Made by a program: the position numbers and the translations under genes | Assembly: GCA_030388725.1 (NCBI GenBank) | Contig: CP128857.1 | Coordinates: 2,232,001-2,296,000, forward strand | Length of the DNA: 64,000 nucleotides | Origin: Prodigiosinella aquatilis | GTDB taxonomy: Bacteria; Pseudomonadota; Gammaproteobacteria; Enterobacterales; Enterobacteriaceae | Direction of reading: 5' to 3' | The notes under the pieces: model-generated | Database searches by the model: none | What the model was told of the DNA's origin: nothing | What the model saw: the letters and a program-made list of their open reading frames with translations, nothing else | Part shown: one piece after another, positions 35,166 to 44,895 of the stretch | How the letters are laid out: the number at the start of each line of letters is the position of its first letter | How positions within the stretch are numbered: position 1 is the first letter of the stretch

Positions 35166-35633
35166 TTACTGTCCACAGCATTTTTTGTATTTTTTGCCGG
35201 AACCACATGGACAATGGTCATTTCTACCAGTCTGTAGATGAACACCATCGACATAGTACCAGCGATCATCATAACGAAGGAAGCGCGAGCGTTCTCGCAT
35301 GATCATCAAATGCCGGGGTGTTTGTGTTGGGGTGTAACGTGCTGCAAATTCAACGTAGCCTTCATCCTTATTTTTACCAGGTGTTTGGGCAATGATCGTC
35401 AAACCAAGCCAGTGAGTGTCTGTACAACTTTCGGTAATGCTACTGCGCCAGTTTTCTGCTTGGCAGTCGGGGTGCCAGGTCGAGATCAGGTAATTTACAT
35501 CTTGCTTAACATAGGCTGTGTAGCGTGAACGCATCAATAAGACTGGATTGGGAGCAGCAATCCTCTGGTTTATATAGGGTTGGCAACATTTTTCATACGA
35601 CTGACCACTACCACATGGGCAACATTCCGACAC
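35166..35633 (-). CDS. ychJ: YchJ, SEC-C motif protein
   Basis: A 155-residue YchJ-family protein with a Cys-rich zinc motif at each end: CCPCGSGQSYEKCCQPY at the N-terminus and CPCGSGKKYKKCCGQ (SEC-C motif) at the C-terminus. The central domain has VLLMRSRYTAYV, WLGLT and ERSRFLRYDDRWYYVDG. The function is unknown. The start is the GTG at 35633, chosen because AGGAG lies 7 bases upstream and the protein then begins on the SEC-C motif as in E. coli. The longer frame starting at 35762 overlaps the rssA start region and has no homology upstream of the motif. Confidence 0.92.
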   Translation of the reverse strand: MSECCPCGSGQSYEKCCQPYINQRIAAPNPVLLMRSRYTAYVKQDVNYLISTWHPDCQAENWRSSITESCTDTHWLGLTIIAQTPGKNKDEGYVEFAARYTPTQTPRHLMIMRERSRFLRYDDRWYYVDGVHLQTGRNDHCPCGSGKKYKKCCGQ

Positions 35634-35760
35634 AATATCTCCTACAAGACTTGGTATAACGTTGAAATAATGAGAAAGCTTCAATAAGGCATCTCGTATG
35701 TTACTCAACGTCCTGAAAGTAGCAATGTAAGCTAGAATGAAAACAGATGGAGGCAAAACC

Positions 35761-36663
35761 ATGCGGAAGGTAAAAGTCGGTCTGGCACTAGGCTCGGGAG
35801 CAGCAAAGGGGTGGGCTCATATCGGTGTGATTAACGCATTGAAGGATATGGGAGTGGAGATCGAAGTCGTGGCTGGTTGCTCGGTTGGAGCATTGGTTGG
35901 TGCGGCATATGCTACGCATCATCTGGACGACATGGAACGTTGGGTCAGTCGTTTCCGCTATTGGGATGTTATTCGGATGATGGATTTTTCCTGGAGCAAA
36001 GGAGGGTTATTGAGAGGTGATCGGGTGTTCAATTATATAAGAGACTTGCTTGATACACGGTATATTGAAGACTGTGCCATCAAATACGGAGCCGTAGCGA
36101 CCAATCTGAGCACTGGCAGAGAGCTGTGGCTGACGCAAGGAGATCTACATCTGTCTATCCGAGCCTCATGCAGCATGCCAGGGTTGCTATCTCCAGTGTT
36201 GTTTAATGACTACTGGTTAGTTGATGGGGCTGTTGTCAATCCGGTTCCGGTTTCGTTGACTAGGGCCATGGGGGCGGATGTGGTTATTGCCGTTGATTTA
36301 CAACATGATGCCAATTTGAGGCACCATGACCTCATGTCAGAGAAGCTAATAGAAAATGAGACTGATGGACGCTTGCGAGGCTGGCCCCGACGAATTCGTG
36401 ATCGGTTAACCCGCAGTTTGCGACGGACACCAGGAAATATACCTAATGCTATGGAGATCATGAGTACGTCTATCCATATCTTGGAAAACCGCCTCAAGAT
36501 GAATCGTATGGCGGGCGACCCTCCCGATATACTGATTCAACCTCATTGCCCTCAAATCTCTACGCTTGATTTTCACCGTGCGCAAGAGGCTATTGATGCG
36601 GGACGGCTGGCAGTTGAAAAAAAAAGGGATGAGTTGTTACTACTTATAGATGGATCCGTGTAA
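35761..36663 (+). CDS. rssA: RssA, patatin-like phospholipase
   Basis: RssA (300 aa) is a patatin-family serine hydrolase. The oxyanion motif GSGAAKGWAHIG (residues 10-21), the nucleophile elbow GCSVGALVG, and the Asp of LVDGAVVNPVP form the Ser-Asp dyad set. The cellular substrate is unknown. It is followed by rssB after 73 bases in the same direction, and the two form the rssAB locus. The ATG at 35761 has GGAGGC upstream and matches family length. Confidence 0.95.
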   Translation: MRKVKVGLALGSGAAKGWAHIGVINALKDMGVEIEVVAGCSVGALVGAAYATHHLDDMERWVSRFRYWDVIRMMDFSWSKGGLLRGDRVFNYIRDLLDTRYIEDCAIKYGAVATNLSTGRELWLTQGDLHLSIRASCSMPGLLSPVLFNDYWLVDGAVVNPVPVSLTRAMGADVVIAVDLQHDANLRHHDLMSEKLIENETDGRLRGWPRRIRDRLTRSLRRTPGNIPNAMEIMSTSIHILENRLKMNRMAGDPPDILIQPHCPQISTLDFHRAQEAIDAGRLAVEKKRDELLLLIDGSV

Positions 36664-36736
36664 AGTTCGCTTGGCTGTGAACCTGAGATAAAAAAATAAG
36701 AGTAACAATAAATATGTTGGGAGAAAGAGGTCGCCA

Positions 36737-37753
36737 ATGGCACAACCACTAACGGGTAAACATATTTTAATCGTCGAAGATGAAGCTGTTTTCCGTTCTG
36801 TGCTGGCGGGTTATTTGACATCACTGGGAGCCAATATTCATGAAGCTGGAAACGGCTTGAAAGCACTAAGTCTGGCAGCGCGTCATCCACCCGATTTGAT
36901 TATCTGTGACCTCAATATGCCCACAATGGGGGGATTTGAATTTGTTGAGCGTCTGAGATTACATGATGCGACTACACCCATTCTCGTCGTTTCAGCGACA
37001 AGTCAAATGGCTGATGTCGCAAAAATATTACGTCTAGGTGTGCAGGATGTGCTGTTAAAACCGATTCGTGACTATTCACGCTTGCGTGAATCTGTGATGT
37101 CCTGTCTATACCCTGATATGTTTATGTCCCAGGCTAATGAAGTGGAACAATTAATGCGGGACATGGATTCCCTGAATCAGTCACCAACGGCCGCGATTAA
37201 ACTGCTTAAACAATTACAACCGCCGGTACAGCAAACTATTGCCGGATGTCGGATCAATTATCGCCAACTCACTGTAGCAGACCATTCTGGGCTGGTATTG
37301 GATATTGCTGCATTATCTGAAAACGAATTGGCTTTCTACTGCCTGGATGTTACCCAGGGAGTCAATAATAATGGGGTCCTGGCTGCATTATTATTGCGGA
37401 CTCTATTTAATGAATTGCTACAGGAGCATTTGGCTCACCAGCGGCGACGGCTACCAGAGTTACCTATTCTGCTAAAGCAGGTAAATCAGCTGCTACGTAA
37501 AGCCAGTCTAAAAGGCCAGTTTCCACTATTGGTGGGTTATTATCATCGAGAACTAAATAGATTGATTCTGATTTCTGCTGGCTTGCATGCCACGTTAAAC
37601 GTAAACGAGAATCAGCTGGCACTAAACAGTGGTGTTCCATTGGGGACGATGAACGGCGCTTATCTGAATCAGCTCAGTTATCATTGTGAGTCATGGCAAT
37701 GTCAAATATGGGGGAGCGGTGGGCGACTACGCTTGATGCTTTCTACAGAATAA
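36737..37753 (+). CDS. rssB: RssB, RpoS adaptor response regulator
   Basis: RssB (338 aa) is the adaptor that delivers RpoS (sigma-S) to ClpXP. The N-terminal receiver domain (about 1-125) has the acidic pair in LIVEDEAVF, the phospho-Asp in LIICDLNMPTMGGFEF and the Lys in VLLKPIRDYSRL. The C-terminal PP2C-like domain is degenerate, as in E. coli. Phosphorylation and anti-adaptor proteins control it in E. coli; the sequence shows no difference in these sites. The genes for its target-linked neighbour hns and galU follow. Confidence 0.95.
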   Translation: MAQPLTGKHILIVEDEAVFRSVLAGYLTSLGANIHEAGNGLKALSLAARHPPDLIICDLNMPTMGGFEFVERLRLHDATTPILVVSATSQMADVAKILRLGVQDVLLKPIRDYSRLRESVMSCLYPDMFMSQANEVEQLMRDMDSLNQSPTAAIKLLKQLQPPVQQTIAGCRINYRQLTVADHSGLVLDIAALSENELAFYCLDVTQGVNNNGVLAALLLRTLFNELLQEHLAHQRRRLPELPILLKQVNQLLRKASLKGQFPLLVGYYHRELNRLILISAGLHATLNVNENQLALNSGVPLGTMNGAYLNQLSYHCESWQCQIWGSGGRLRLMLSTE

Positions 37754-37879
37754 TCTGATAGTCACTGTGGTCTGTTTGCTGCAATTTATGTGGCTTTGCC
37801 GTTATTATTTCCTATTATGTCACTTATTGATGTTCTATTTTGTCAATACGATCGGTTGGATGAGTATTGTCCATTGAGC

Positions 37880-37888
37880 TGATATACT
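37880..37888 (+). promoter_or_regulatory. Candidate extended -10 promoter for galU
   Basis: TG (37880-37881), one base, then TATACT (37883-37888) form an extended -10 element about 64 bases before the galU start. No well-placed -35 is seen. Confidence 0.5.
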
Positions 37889-37951
37889 TTCGCTATTTTA
37901 CGTCCCGGATAAATAAAGCTTATTATTTGAACAAGATATACGAGGTTGTTT

Positions 37952-38854
37952 ATGTCAATTGTTAATAAAAAAGTAAAAAAAGCGGTTATTCCCGTGGCTG
38001 GACTTGGAACACGAATGTTACCTGCAACCAAGGCTATCCCTAAGGAAATGCTACCTCTGATAGATAAACCTTTAATTCAGTATGTTGTTAACGAATGTAT
38101 TGCAGCAGGTATCAACGAAATTATTCTGGTTACTCATTCATCCAAGAATTCTATTGAAAACCATTTTGATACTAGCTTTGAACTGGAAGCTATGCTGGAA
38201 AAGCGAGTTCAGCGCCAGCTATTAGATGAAGTTCAGTCTATTTGTCCAGAGCATGTGACTATTATGCAAGTCCGTCAGGGATTGGCAAAAGGGTTAGGGC
38301 ATGCAGTACTTTGCGCACATCCATTAGTTGGTGATGAGCCTGTCGCCGTTATTCTGCCAGATGTGATTATTGATGAATATGAATCTGATCTGAATAACGA
38401 CAACCTGAGTGAAATGTTGCAGCGTTTTTATCATACGGGAAACAGCCAAATTATGGTCGAACCTGTAGATAATGTCAGCAGCTATGGGGTGGTAGATTGT
38501 CAGGGGAGAGAGTTGAAACCTGGTGATAGCGCGCCGATGGTCGGTATTGTTGAAAAACCAAAAGCATCTGAAGCACCTTCCAATTTAGCTGTTGTTGGCC
38601 GTTATGTCCTTTCCGCCCAGATATGGGATCTGTTGGAAAAGACACCTCCTGGTGCAGGAAACGAAATTCAGCTTACTGATGCCATTGCCATGCTTATGGA
38701 AAAAGAAACGGTTGATGCTTATCACCTAAAAGGTATCAGTCACGATTGCGGTAATAAGCTTGGTTATATGTCTGCCTTTGTTGAATATGGTATGCGGCAT
38801 GGCACGCTAGGCAATGAATTTACGCAATGGTTGAAAGAAACGATTAACAAATAA
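37952..38854 (+). CDS. galU: UTP-glucose-1-phosphate uridylyltransferase GalU
   Basis: GalU (300 aa) makes UDP-glucose for galactose metabolism, lipopolysaccharide core, trehalose and other glycans. The nucleotidyltransferase signature is GLGTRMLPATKAIPKEMLPL near residue 18. QVRQGLAKGLGHAVLCA, ILPDVIIDEYESD and VEKPK (base- and sugar-binding) follow. The ATG at 37952 (MSIVNKKVKKAVIPVAG) fits E. coli length; one two codons upstream is possible. Followed by hns in the opposite direction. Confidence 0.97.
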   Translation: MSIVNKKVKKAVIPVAGLGTRMLPATKAIPKEMLPLIDKPLIQYVVNECIAAGINEIILVTHSSKNSIENHFDTSFELEAMLEKRVQRQLLDEVQSICPEHVTIMQVRQGLAKGLGHAVLCAHPLVGDEPVAVILPDVIIDEYESDLNNDNLSEMLQRFYHTGNSQIMVEPVDNVSSYGVVDCQGRELKPGDSAPMVGIVEKPKASEAPSNLAVVGRYVLSAQIWDLLEKTPPGAGNEIQLTDAIAMLMEKETVDAYHLKGISHDCGNKLGYMSAFVEYGMRHGTLGNEFTQWLKETINK

Positions 38855-38867
38855 GTCAAATAATATC

Positions 38868-38908
38868 CTTTTTATCCCTTGGCATAGTACCTTGCCGAGG
38901 GATAAAAA
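38868..38908 (+). terminator. Terminator after galU
   Basis: TTTTTATCCCTTGGCA pairs with TGCCGAGGGATAAAAA across a 7-base loop, with T-rich flanks on both sides, so it can act in either direction. Confidence 0.8.
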
Positions 38909-38926
38909 CGACTAGTCGTATGATAT

Positions 38927-38957
38927 AAAAATACCCCCTGTTTGACAGGAGGTATTT
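38927..38957 (-). terminator. Terminator after hns
   Basis: On the minus strand AAAATACCTCCTG pairs with CAGGGGGTATTTT around TCAAA, and the stem ends in TTTTTAT. It lies 29 bases after the hns stop. Confidence 0.85.
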
Positions 38958-38985
38958 TAAAAAACAGAATTTATTCCAATATCGA

Positions 38986-39393
38986 TTAGAGTAGGAAATC
39001 ATCCAGAGATTTGCCCAGTTCTTCAATGGCTTTCTTGATAACCGCAGGTGTACGACCCTGACCGGTCCAAGTTTTTAGTTCGCCATTTTCATCAGTATAT
39101 TGATATTTGGCTGGACGTGCAGCACGTTTGCTTTTACCTGCAACTTTGGCAGACCCCAGCGACTGTAGCAATTCGTTCGGGTCAATACCATCAGCAATCA
39201 ACATATCTCGATATTGCTGTAATTTGCGTGTACGTTCTTCAATTTCTGCCTGAGCCTGGTTATCTTCATCGCGGCGTTCATTAACTACGACTTCCAGTTT
39301 CTCCAGCATTTCTTCCAAAGTCTCCAGACTACATTCCCTTGCCTGGGCACGCAGAGTACGGATGTTGTTTAGAATCTTAAGTGCTTCGCTCAT
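38986..39393 (-). CDS. hns: H-NS, nucleoid-associated silencer
   Basis: H-NS (135 aa) binds AT-rich DNA and silences horizontally acquired and stress genes. Residues 1-64 form the dimerisation coiled coil (SEALKILNNIRTLRAQARECSLETLEEMLEKLEVVVNERRDED). A basic linker (KVAGKSKRAARPAKYQY) leads to the DNA-binding domain with the AT-hook-like loop TWTGQGRTP. It converges with galU, as in E. coli. A good promoter lies upstream (39435-39463). Confidence 0.98.
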   Translation of the reverse strand: MSEALKILNNIRTLRAQARECSLETLEEMLEKLEVVVNERRDEDNQAQAEIEERTRKLQQYRDMLIADGIDPNELLQSLGSAKVAGKSKRAARPAKYQYTDENGELKTWTGQGRTPAVIKKAIEELGKSLDDFLL

Positions 39394-39434
39394 TGTTTTA
39401 ATCTCAAAATAATATTATTGGTGGCAGTGATAAG

Positions 39435-39463
39435 ATAATAGAGCGCTATTTTATTTTCTGCAA
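39435..39463 (-). promoter_or_regulatory. Candidate hns promoter
   Basis: On the minus strand TTGCAG (39458-39463) and TATTAT (39435-39440) are 17 bases apart and would give a start about 35 bases before hns. Confidence 0.6.
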
Positions 39464-40892
39464 TAGGTAGATTTGTAATAATGATAAAATTTGGCAGATT
39501 TAAAACGATAATCACGTTATGACTACTCAATATAAAAGTTGTGGAAGTTCGTAATACATTCCGTTACAGATGTCGCCTGTATCAAATCAGTTAACGCGGG
39601 GCATATAGTTTACAGAGGGAAACGTTATTGGAATTGTTTATCTTCTGCGTGGATGAACGTTTATCAGACGAATCCATAGGATAATACTGACATGATACTG
39701 GTTTGATGTGACGATGTTTCAACAATTTTTAACGATCTTATCGTGGCATCTGGGGGCTTTTGAGTACGGTACAATGTGTTCTTGTTTTATTTCTATTCAA
39801 ACAAAGAAACACAGAAAACTCATGATGCTATTGTTATTTCCCTATAACTGACTGGCGAGGGATATGGCTGTTTAGCAGCAGTGAAACGAATTAGATTATC
39901 AGGTCGATATGGGTAAGTAGACCAGTGACCTGGCATCTTAAGCATCAGGAATATCGCTTGAAGTGTTGGTTGATGTTATTTGGCCTGTTGAGGAAAGCGT
40001 ATTGCCAGCAAACTATTCACCGTGTTAATTGATATGGCGAAGGTTGGTAATTTTTACGGGTAGTCCGATGCTGTAGCACATTGAGTATTTCCATTTTCTG
40101 TATGGTACAAGCAGTGGCTTTTGTTGCTAACCATTTAGTGATATTCATTATTTATTAGCTGGTATTGTCGAATAGTTGAACTTAAAACGGCGTATTGTCG
40201 GGGGGTGGTTGCGGGTAAATGTATTACTCTGGATGCTTCGGTGTGGGGGTGATATTGATGGTGGACAGTCCCGTATCAGGGGGAATGAAAGCGACAAACT
40301 TGTTTACTATGAGCATTATGAACGTATATTACGACTGGTCGGAGCAAGGCGATTAATAGGTGGTTATTCATCTGGAAACGTTAACTTTCCATATTAATAA
40401 TTGACCTTGTTTTAAGGCTCAGCATGTCTATTTGTTTATGGATTACGCGTTGCATAAATTAACATTCGTTACGTTTGGGAGCACGGACGGTATGGAAGTG
40501 TGTTTCTGATAACAGGAAAATTTTTTTGGACCAACCTGACTCAGACTTTCAGCGTTATGGATAAATATCAGCCGCTATTTTATTGCGGACGTGGTTTGTT
40601 GATAACGGATAATCTGGTCATGTATTAACCACTCTTATCATTTGGTCGGTAGTTGGTCTGTAACGGATTAGCCGTGTCGGTGATATGGGGAGATTGTTGA
40701 TATACCTTTCAGAATAGGCATTAGAAACGCTTTATACAGTCTAAGCTGGGGGTCTATATGTAGAAAGCAATAAGCGCGTTATGTTGCGTTTTACGGCGTT
40801 TTATTGCCTATGGCAGGACGTTGGTGCTCATCGGGAATTATGATGTGTCGGAAGAAGGATTCTATAGATACAAGGAATCACCATACAGTAAC
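39464..40892. other. Long gene-free stretch between hns and adhE
   Basis: About 1.4 kb without any convincing coding region on either strand. Only a 73-codon frame at 40176-40397 and shorter ones exist, without family resemblance. In E. coli the thymidine kinase gene tdk lies here; no trace of its P-loop block (SAMNAGKST) was seen. The upper part presumably holds hns control sites. No tRNA, riboswitch or large repeat was recognised. Confidence 0.6.
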
Positions 40893-40927
40893 AAAAAGCC
40901 CTGATTTCATAGAAAACAGGGCTTTTT
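40893..40927 (-). terminator. Terminator after adhE
   Basis: AAAAAGCCCTG pairs with CAGGGCTTTTT around a 13-base loop, ending in T-runs on both strands. It lies 33 bases after the adhE stop. Confidence 0.9.
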
Positions 40928-40960
40928 TAGTAAGTTAAATCAGTACATTATTGTCCATGA

Positions 40961-43660
40961 TTAACTAACGGACTTTTTCGCTTTCTTTTCCTGTTGTTTT
41001 ACCGGCGTAGTCGCGACAGGAGTAACAGCTGGCTTGTTGCCTGCGCCAGATTGCTCAGTGAATGGGCGACCATAGTAAGTATCCATCAGGATCTGTTTCA
41101 ATTCAGAAATCAACGGATAACGTGGGTTAGCACCGGTACATTGGTCATCGAACGCATCCTCGGAAAGCTTGTCAACTTTGGCCAGAAAATCGGCTTCTTG
41201 CACGCCAGCTTCCCGAATAGATGTCGGAATGCCCAGATCTGTTTTTATTTCGTCCAGCCAGATCAGCAGTTTTTCAATTTTCTGTGCCGTACGATCACCC
41301 GCAGCGCCGAGTTTCAGATGGTCCGCTACTTCAGCATAGCGACGACGAGCCTGTGGACGGTCATACTGGCTAAATGCTGTCTGTTTGGTGGGGTTATCAT
41401 TGGCGTTGTAGCGAATCACGTTTGAGATTAGCAGGGCGTTAGCCAAACCATGTGGGATATGGAATTCAGATCCCAGTTTATGCGCCATGGAGTGACATAC
41501 CCCAAGGAAGGCGTTGGCAAAAGCGATACCGGCGATAGTGGCCGCATTATGTACACGTTCACGGGCGACCGGATTTTTTGCACCTTCGTGGTAGCTAGTA
41601 GGTAGGTTTTCTTTCAGCAGTTTCAGTGCCTGTAAAGCCTGACCATCGGAATATTCATTCGCCAGGACAGAAACATAAGCCTCAAGTGCATGGGTAACGG
41701 CATCCAGGCCACCAAAAGCACACAAGGATTTTGGCATGTTCATAACCAGATTGGCATCAACGATCGCCATATCGGGTGTCAGTGCATAGTCTGCTAACGG
41801 ATATTTCTGACCAGTGGCATCATCGGTAACTACCGCAAATGGCGTCACTTCAGAACCCGTACCGGATGTTGTCGTGACCGCGATTAATTTCGCTTTTACA
41901 CCCATTTTCGGGAAGGTGTAGATACGCTTACGGATATCCATAAAGCGCAATGCCAGATCTTCAAAGTGGGTATCAGGATGTTCATACATGACCCACATGA
42001 TCTTGGCAGCATCCATCGGTGAACCACCGCCAAGCGCGATAATGACATCGGGTTTGAACGAATTCATCTGCTCGGCGCCTTTGCGAACGATGCTCAGCGT
42101 CGGATCAGCTTCCACTTCAAAGAAGACATCGGTTTCCAATCCGCAATTTTTCAGTACATCAACGATCTGATCAGCGTAGCCGTTATTAAACAAGAAGCGA
42201 TCGGTAACGATAAAGGCGCGTTTAGCACCATCTGTTGCTACTTCTTCCAGTGCGATTGGCAAAGAGCCACGACGGAAGTAGATTGATTTGGGAAGCTTGT
42301 GCCATAACATATTTTCTGCTCGCTTAGCGACTGTTTTGCGGTTGATCAGATGTTTCGGCCCGACGTTCTCGGAGATGGAGTTACCGCCCCAAGAACCACA
42401 ACCTAATGTCAATGACGGTGCGAGTTTGAAGTTGTAAAGATCCCCAATCCCACCTTGGGATGCTGGGGTGTTGATCAGAATACGGGCGGTTTTCATCTTG
42501 TCGCCGAAGTAATTAACCCGCGCAGTCTGGTTATCCTGATCGGTGTACAGACAGGATGTGTGACCGATCCCCCCCATAGCCACCAGTTTTTCAGCTTTGA
42601 CGACGGCATCTTCGAAATCATCGGCCCGATACATAGCCAGCGTAGGGGAGAGTTTTTCGTGAGCAAAAGGTTCGGACTCATCAACATCGGTGACTTCGCC
42701 GATCAACACTTTGGTTTCAGCTGGAACAGTGATACCTGCCATTTCCGCAATACGAGGAGCGGGCTGGCCGACAATAGTTGCATTCAGTGCGCCATTTTTC
42801 AGTAAAACACCCTGAACGGCTTCCAATTCTTTGCCTTTCAACATGTAACCGCCATGAGTCATAAAACGCTCACGCATGGCATCATAAGCTTTGTCTACCA
42901 CAATAACGGATTGTTCAGACGCGCAGATAACACCGTTATCAAAGGTTTTTGACATCAAGATGGAGGCGACTGCACGTTTGATATCAGCGGTTTCGTCAAC
43001 GACGACCGGGGTATTACCCGCACCGACGCCGATAGCCGGTTTGCCTGAGCTGTATGCGGCTTTCACCATGCCAGGACCACCGGTAGCCAGGATCAGGTTA
43101 ATATCAGGGTGGTGCATTAACTGATTGGAAAGCTCAACGGAAGGTTCATCAATCCAACCGATGATATCTTTCGGTGCGCCTGCAGCGATAGCGGCCTGCA
43201 ACACGATATCAGCGGCCTTATTAGTCGCGTTTTTAGCGCGCGGGTGAGGGGAAAAAATGATGCCGTTACGGGTTTTCAGGCTGATTAATGCTTTGAAAAT
43301 TGCGGTTGACGTCGGATTGGTCGTAGGAACGATACCACAGATAATACCGATAGGTTCCGCGATGGTGATTGTTCCGAAGGTCTTATCTTCAGATAAGACA
43401 CCACAGGTTTGCTCATCTTTATAAGCATTGTAGATATATTCAGAGGCAAAATGGTTTTTGATGACCTTGTCTTCAATAATCCCCATACCGGATTCGGTGA
43501 CAGCCATTTTTGCCAGCGGTATGCGAGCATCCGAGGCAGCCAGTGCGGCAGCGCGGAAAATTTTATCAACTTGCTCTTGAGAATAGTTAGCAAATTCATG
43601 CTGCGCTTTTTTTACGCGTGCAACCAGTGCGTTAAGTTCAGCAACATTTGTTACGGCCAT
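40961..43660 (-). CDS. adhE: AdhE, bifunctional acetaldehyde-CoA/alcohol dehydrogenase
   Basis: AdhE (899 aa; 891 in E. coli) converts acetyl-CoA to acetaldehyde and then ethanol, regenerating NAD+ in fermentation, and forms spirosomes. The N-terminal aldehyde dehydrogenase half (about 1-440) has the catalytic Cys in FDNGVICASEQSVIV. The C-terminal iron-dependent alcohol dehydrogenase half (about 450-870) has ALGGGSPMDAAKIMWV, TTTSGTGSEVTPF, and the iron-binding His in GVCHSMAHKLGSEFHIPHG. The C-terminus is a lysine-rich tail slightly longer than in E. coli. Downstream neighbours hns and ychE match E. coli. Confidence 0.97.
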   Translation of the reverse strand: MAVTNVAELNALVARVKKAQHEFANYSQEQVDKIFRAAALAASDARIPLAKMAVTESGMGIIEDKVIKNHFASEYIYNAYKDEQTCGVLSEDKTFGTITIAEPIGIICGIVPTTNPTSTAIFKALISLKTRNGIIFSPHPRAKNATNKAADIVLQAAIAAGAPKDIIGWIDEPSVELSNQLMHHPDINLILATGGPGMVKAAYSSGKPAIGVGAGNTPVVVDETADIKRAVASILMSKTFDNGVICASEQSVIVVDKAYDAMRERFMTHGGYMLKGKELEAVQGVLLKNGALNATIVGQPAPRIAEMAGITVPAETKVLIGEVTDVDESEPFAHEKLSPTLAMYRADDFEDAVVKAEKLVAMGGIGHTSCLYTDQDNQTARVNYFGDKMKTARILINTPASQGGIGDLYNFKLAPSLTLGCGSWGGNSISENVGPKHLINRKTVAKRAENMLWHKLPKSIYFRRGSLPIALEEVATDGAKRAFIVTDRFLFNNGYADQIVDVLKNCGLETDVFFEVEADPTLSIVRKGAEQMNSFKPDVIIALGGGSPMDAAKIMWVMYEHPDTHFEDLALRFMDIRKRIYTFPKMGVKAKLIAVTTTSGTGSEVTPFAVVTDDATGQKYPLADYALTPDMAIVDANLVMNMPKSLCAFGGLDAVTHALEAYVSVLANEYSDGQALQALKLLKENLPTSYHEGAKNPVARERVHNAATIAGIAFANAFLGVCHSMAHKLGSEFHIPHGLANALLISNVIRYNANDNPTKQTAFSQYDRPQARRRYAEVADHLKLGAAGDRTAQKIEKLLIWLDEIKTDLGIPTSIREAGVQEADFLAKVDKLSEDAFDDQCTGANPRYPLISELKQILMDTYYGRPFTEQSGAGNKPAVTPVATTPVKQQEKKAKKSVS

Positions 43661-44187
43661 AGTGCTCTCCTGATAATGTTAAATTCTTTCAGTCAATGGT
43701 CTGTCGAACAAGTAAGAAGTATAGATAATCGCACTCATTATACGGTGATGATAAAAGTCTTATGGATTACTTGTGTCATTAGTCCTTATTCCATTGACTC
43801 AAAGAACTTGGTATCAGCTTGGCTGTTTCCCTTTTTCTCTTTCAATTTTCCAAATAGTTTCAATTCCTGTCTATGAGTATCTTCCTGGTTTCCGTCCTTT
43901 GCTATAGAAGAAGCATACCGATTTACAAAGAGTGATTTTGTGATCTCCATCTAAAATTACCCATGCTGACTCCATTCAGCAATGCGTTTATGAGAACTAT
44001 TATCAACATTGGACGTCTGTAGATAAAACAACCAGCATCATCAAATGCAATCCTTCACTGTTTATATCGAAAATAGAGAAAAATGACAGGTGAGATGTCT
44101 ATCAAGTAATGGATTAGCGCCATTACTTACATTACAGTAGCGCCGCGAAGGTTCCTAGCGTTCACATTAATCTATTTGAGGTAATTT
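43661..44187. other. Divergent regulatory region between adhE and ychE
   Basis: About 530 bases with no gene recognised. It must contain the adhE promoters, which are long and regulated in E. coli. GGAG lies just before the adhE start. No operator was matched with confidence. Confidence 0.5.
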
Positions 44188-44832
44188 GTGATGCAGCCCA
44201 TGTTAGATTTTTCCGGCTATATCAAGTTTTTTATCGGATTGTTTGCGTTGGTCAACCCTATTGGTATCTTGCCAGTTTTCATTAGCATGACTAATTATCA
44301 AGGGACGATTGGGCGTAACAAGACCAATTTGACCGCCAATCTTTCAGTCGTCGGTATTCTGTGGGGTTCTCTTTTCTTTGGCGACGGTATTCTGCGGCTG
44401 TTTGGAATTTCTATTGATTCATTCCGTATTGCCGGAGGAATATTGGTGGTCACCATTGCGATGTCAATGATCAGCGGTAAATTAGGGGAAGATAAACAGA
44501 ATAAGCAAGAAAAAACGGAAACTGCCAATCGTGAAAGCATTGGTGTTGTGCCACTGGCCTTACCCCTGATGGCCGGGCCAGGCGCTATCAGTTCAACCAT
44601 TGTGTGGAGTTCCAGGTACCATGGCTGGTTGAATTTATTTGGACTTTCTCTGGCGATTGCCATTTTTGCTTTTTGCTGTTGGCTGTTATTCCGTGTGGCA
44701 CCTATTTTGGTCAAAGTATTGGGACAGACGGGAATCAACGTTGTCACCCGTATTATGGGGTTACTACTGATGTCTCTGGGCATTGAGTTTATTGTGACAG
44801 GCATAAAAGCCATTTTCCCTGGTCTGCTTTAA
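44188..44832 (+). CDS. ychE: YchE, MarC-family membrane protein
   Basis: A 214-residue MarC/UPF0056 inner-membrane protein with about six hydrophobic segments: FFIGLFALVNPIGILPVF at the N-terminus, then AGGILVVTIAMSMISGKLGEDKQNKQEK, GVVPLALPLMAGPGAISSTIVW and the C-terminal ITGIK-type segment GIEFIVTGIKAIFPGLL. The transported substrate is unknown. The GTG at 44188 aligns with the E. coli start; the ATG at 44191 is an equally usable start with GAGG upstream. It precedes the opp operon, as in E. coli. Confidence 0.92.
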   Translation: MMQPMLDFSGYIKFFIGLFALVNPIGILPVFISMTNYQGTIGRNKTNLTANLSVVGILWGSLFFGDGILRLFGISIDSFRIAGGILVVTIAMSMISGKLGEDKQNKQEKTETANRESIGVVPLALPLMAGPGAISSTIVWSSRYHGWLNLFGLSLAIAIFAFCCWLLFRVAPILVKVLGQTGINVVTRIMGLLLMSLGIEFIVTGIKAIFPGLL

Positions 44833-44868
44833 TTTTCTTCTCTCTTTTAATTATGTCCTCTGATGATC

Positions 44869-44895
44869 AGGCAGGATTATATCCTGCCTTTCCCA
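44869..44895 (+). terminator. Terminator after ychE
   Basis: A 9-bp perfect stem AGGCAGGAT/ATCCTGCCT with loop TAT is followed by TTTCCC. It lies 36 bases after ychE. Confidence 0.75.

Noticed and set aside
40176..40397. 73-codon frame between hns and adhE
   Set aside because: No family resemblance, poor codon pattern, no good ribosome-binding site. Probably chance.
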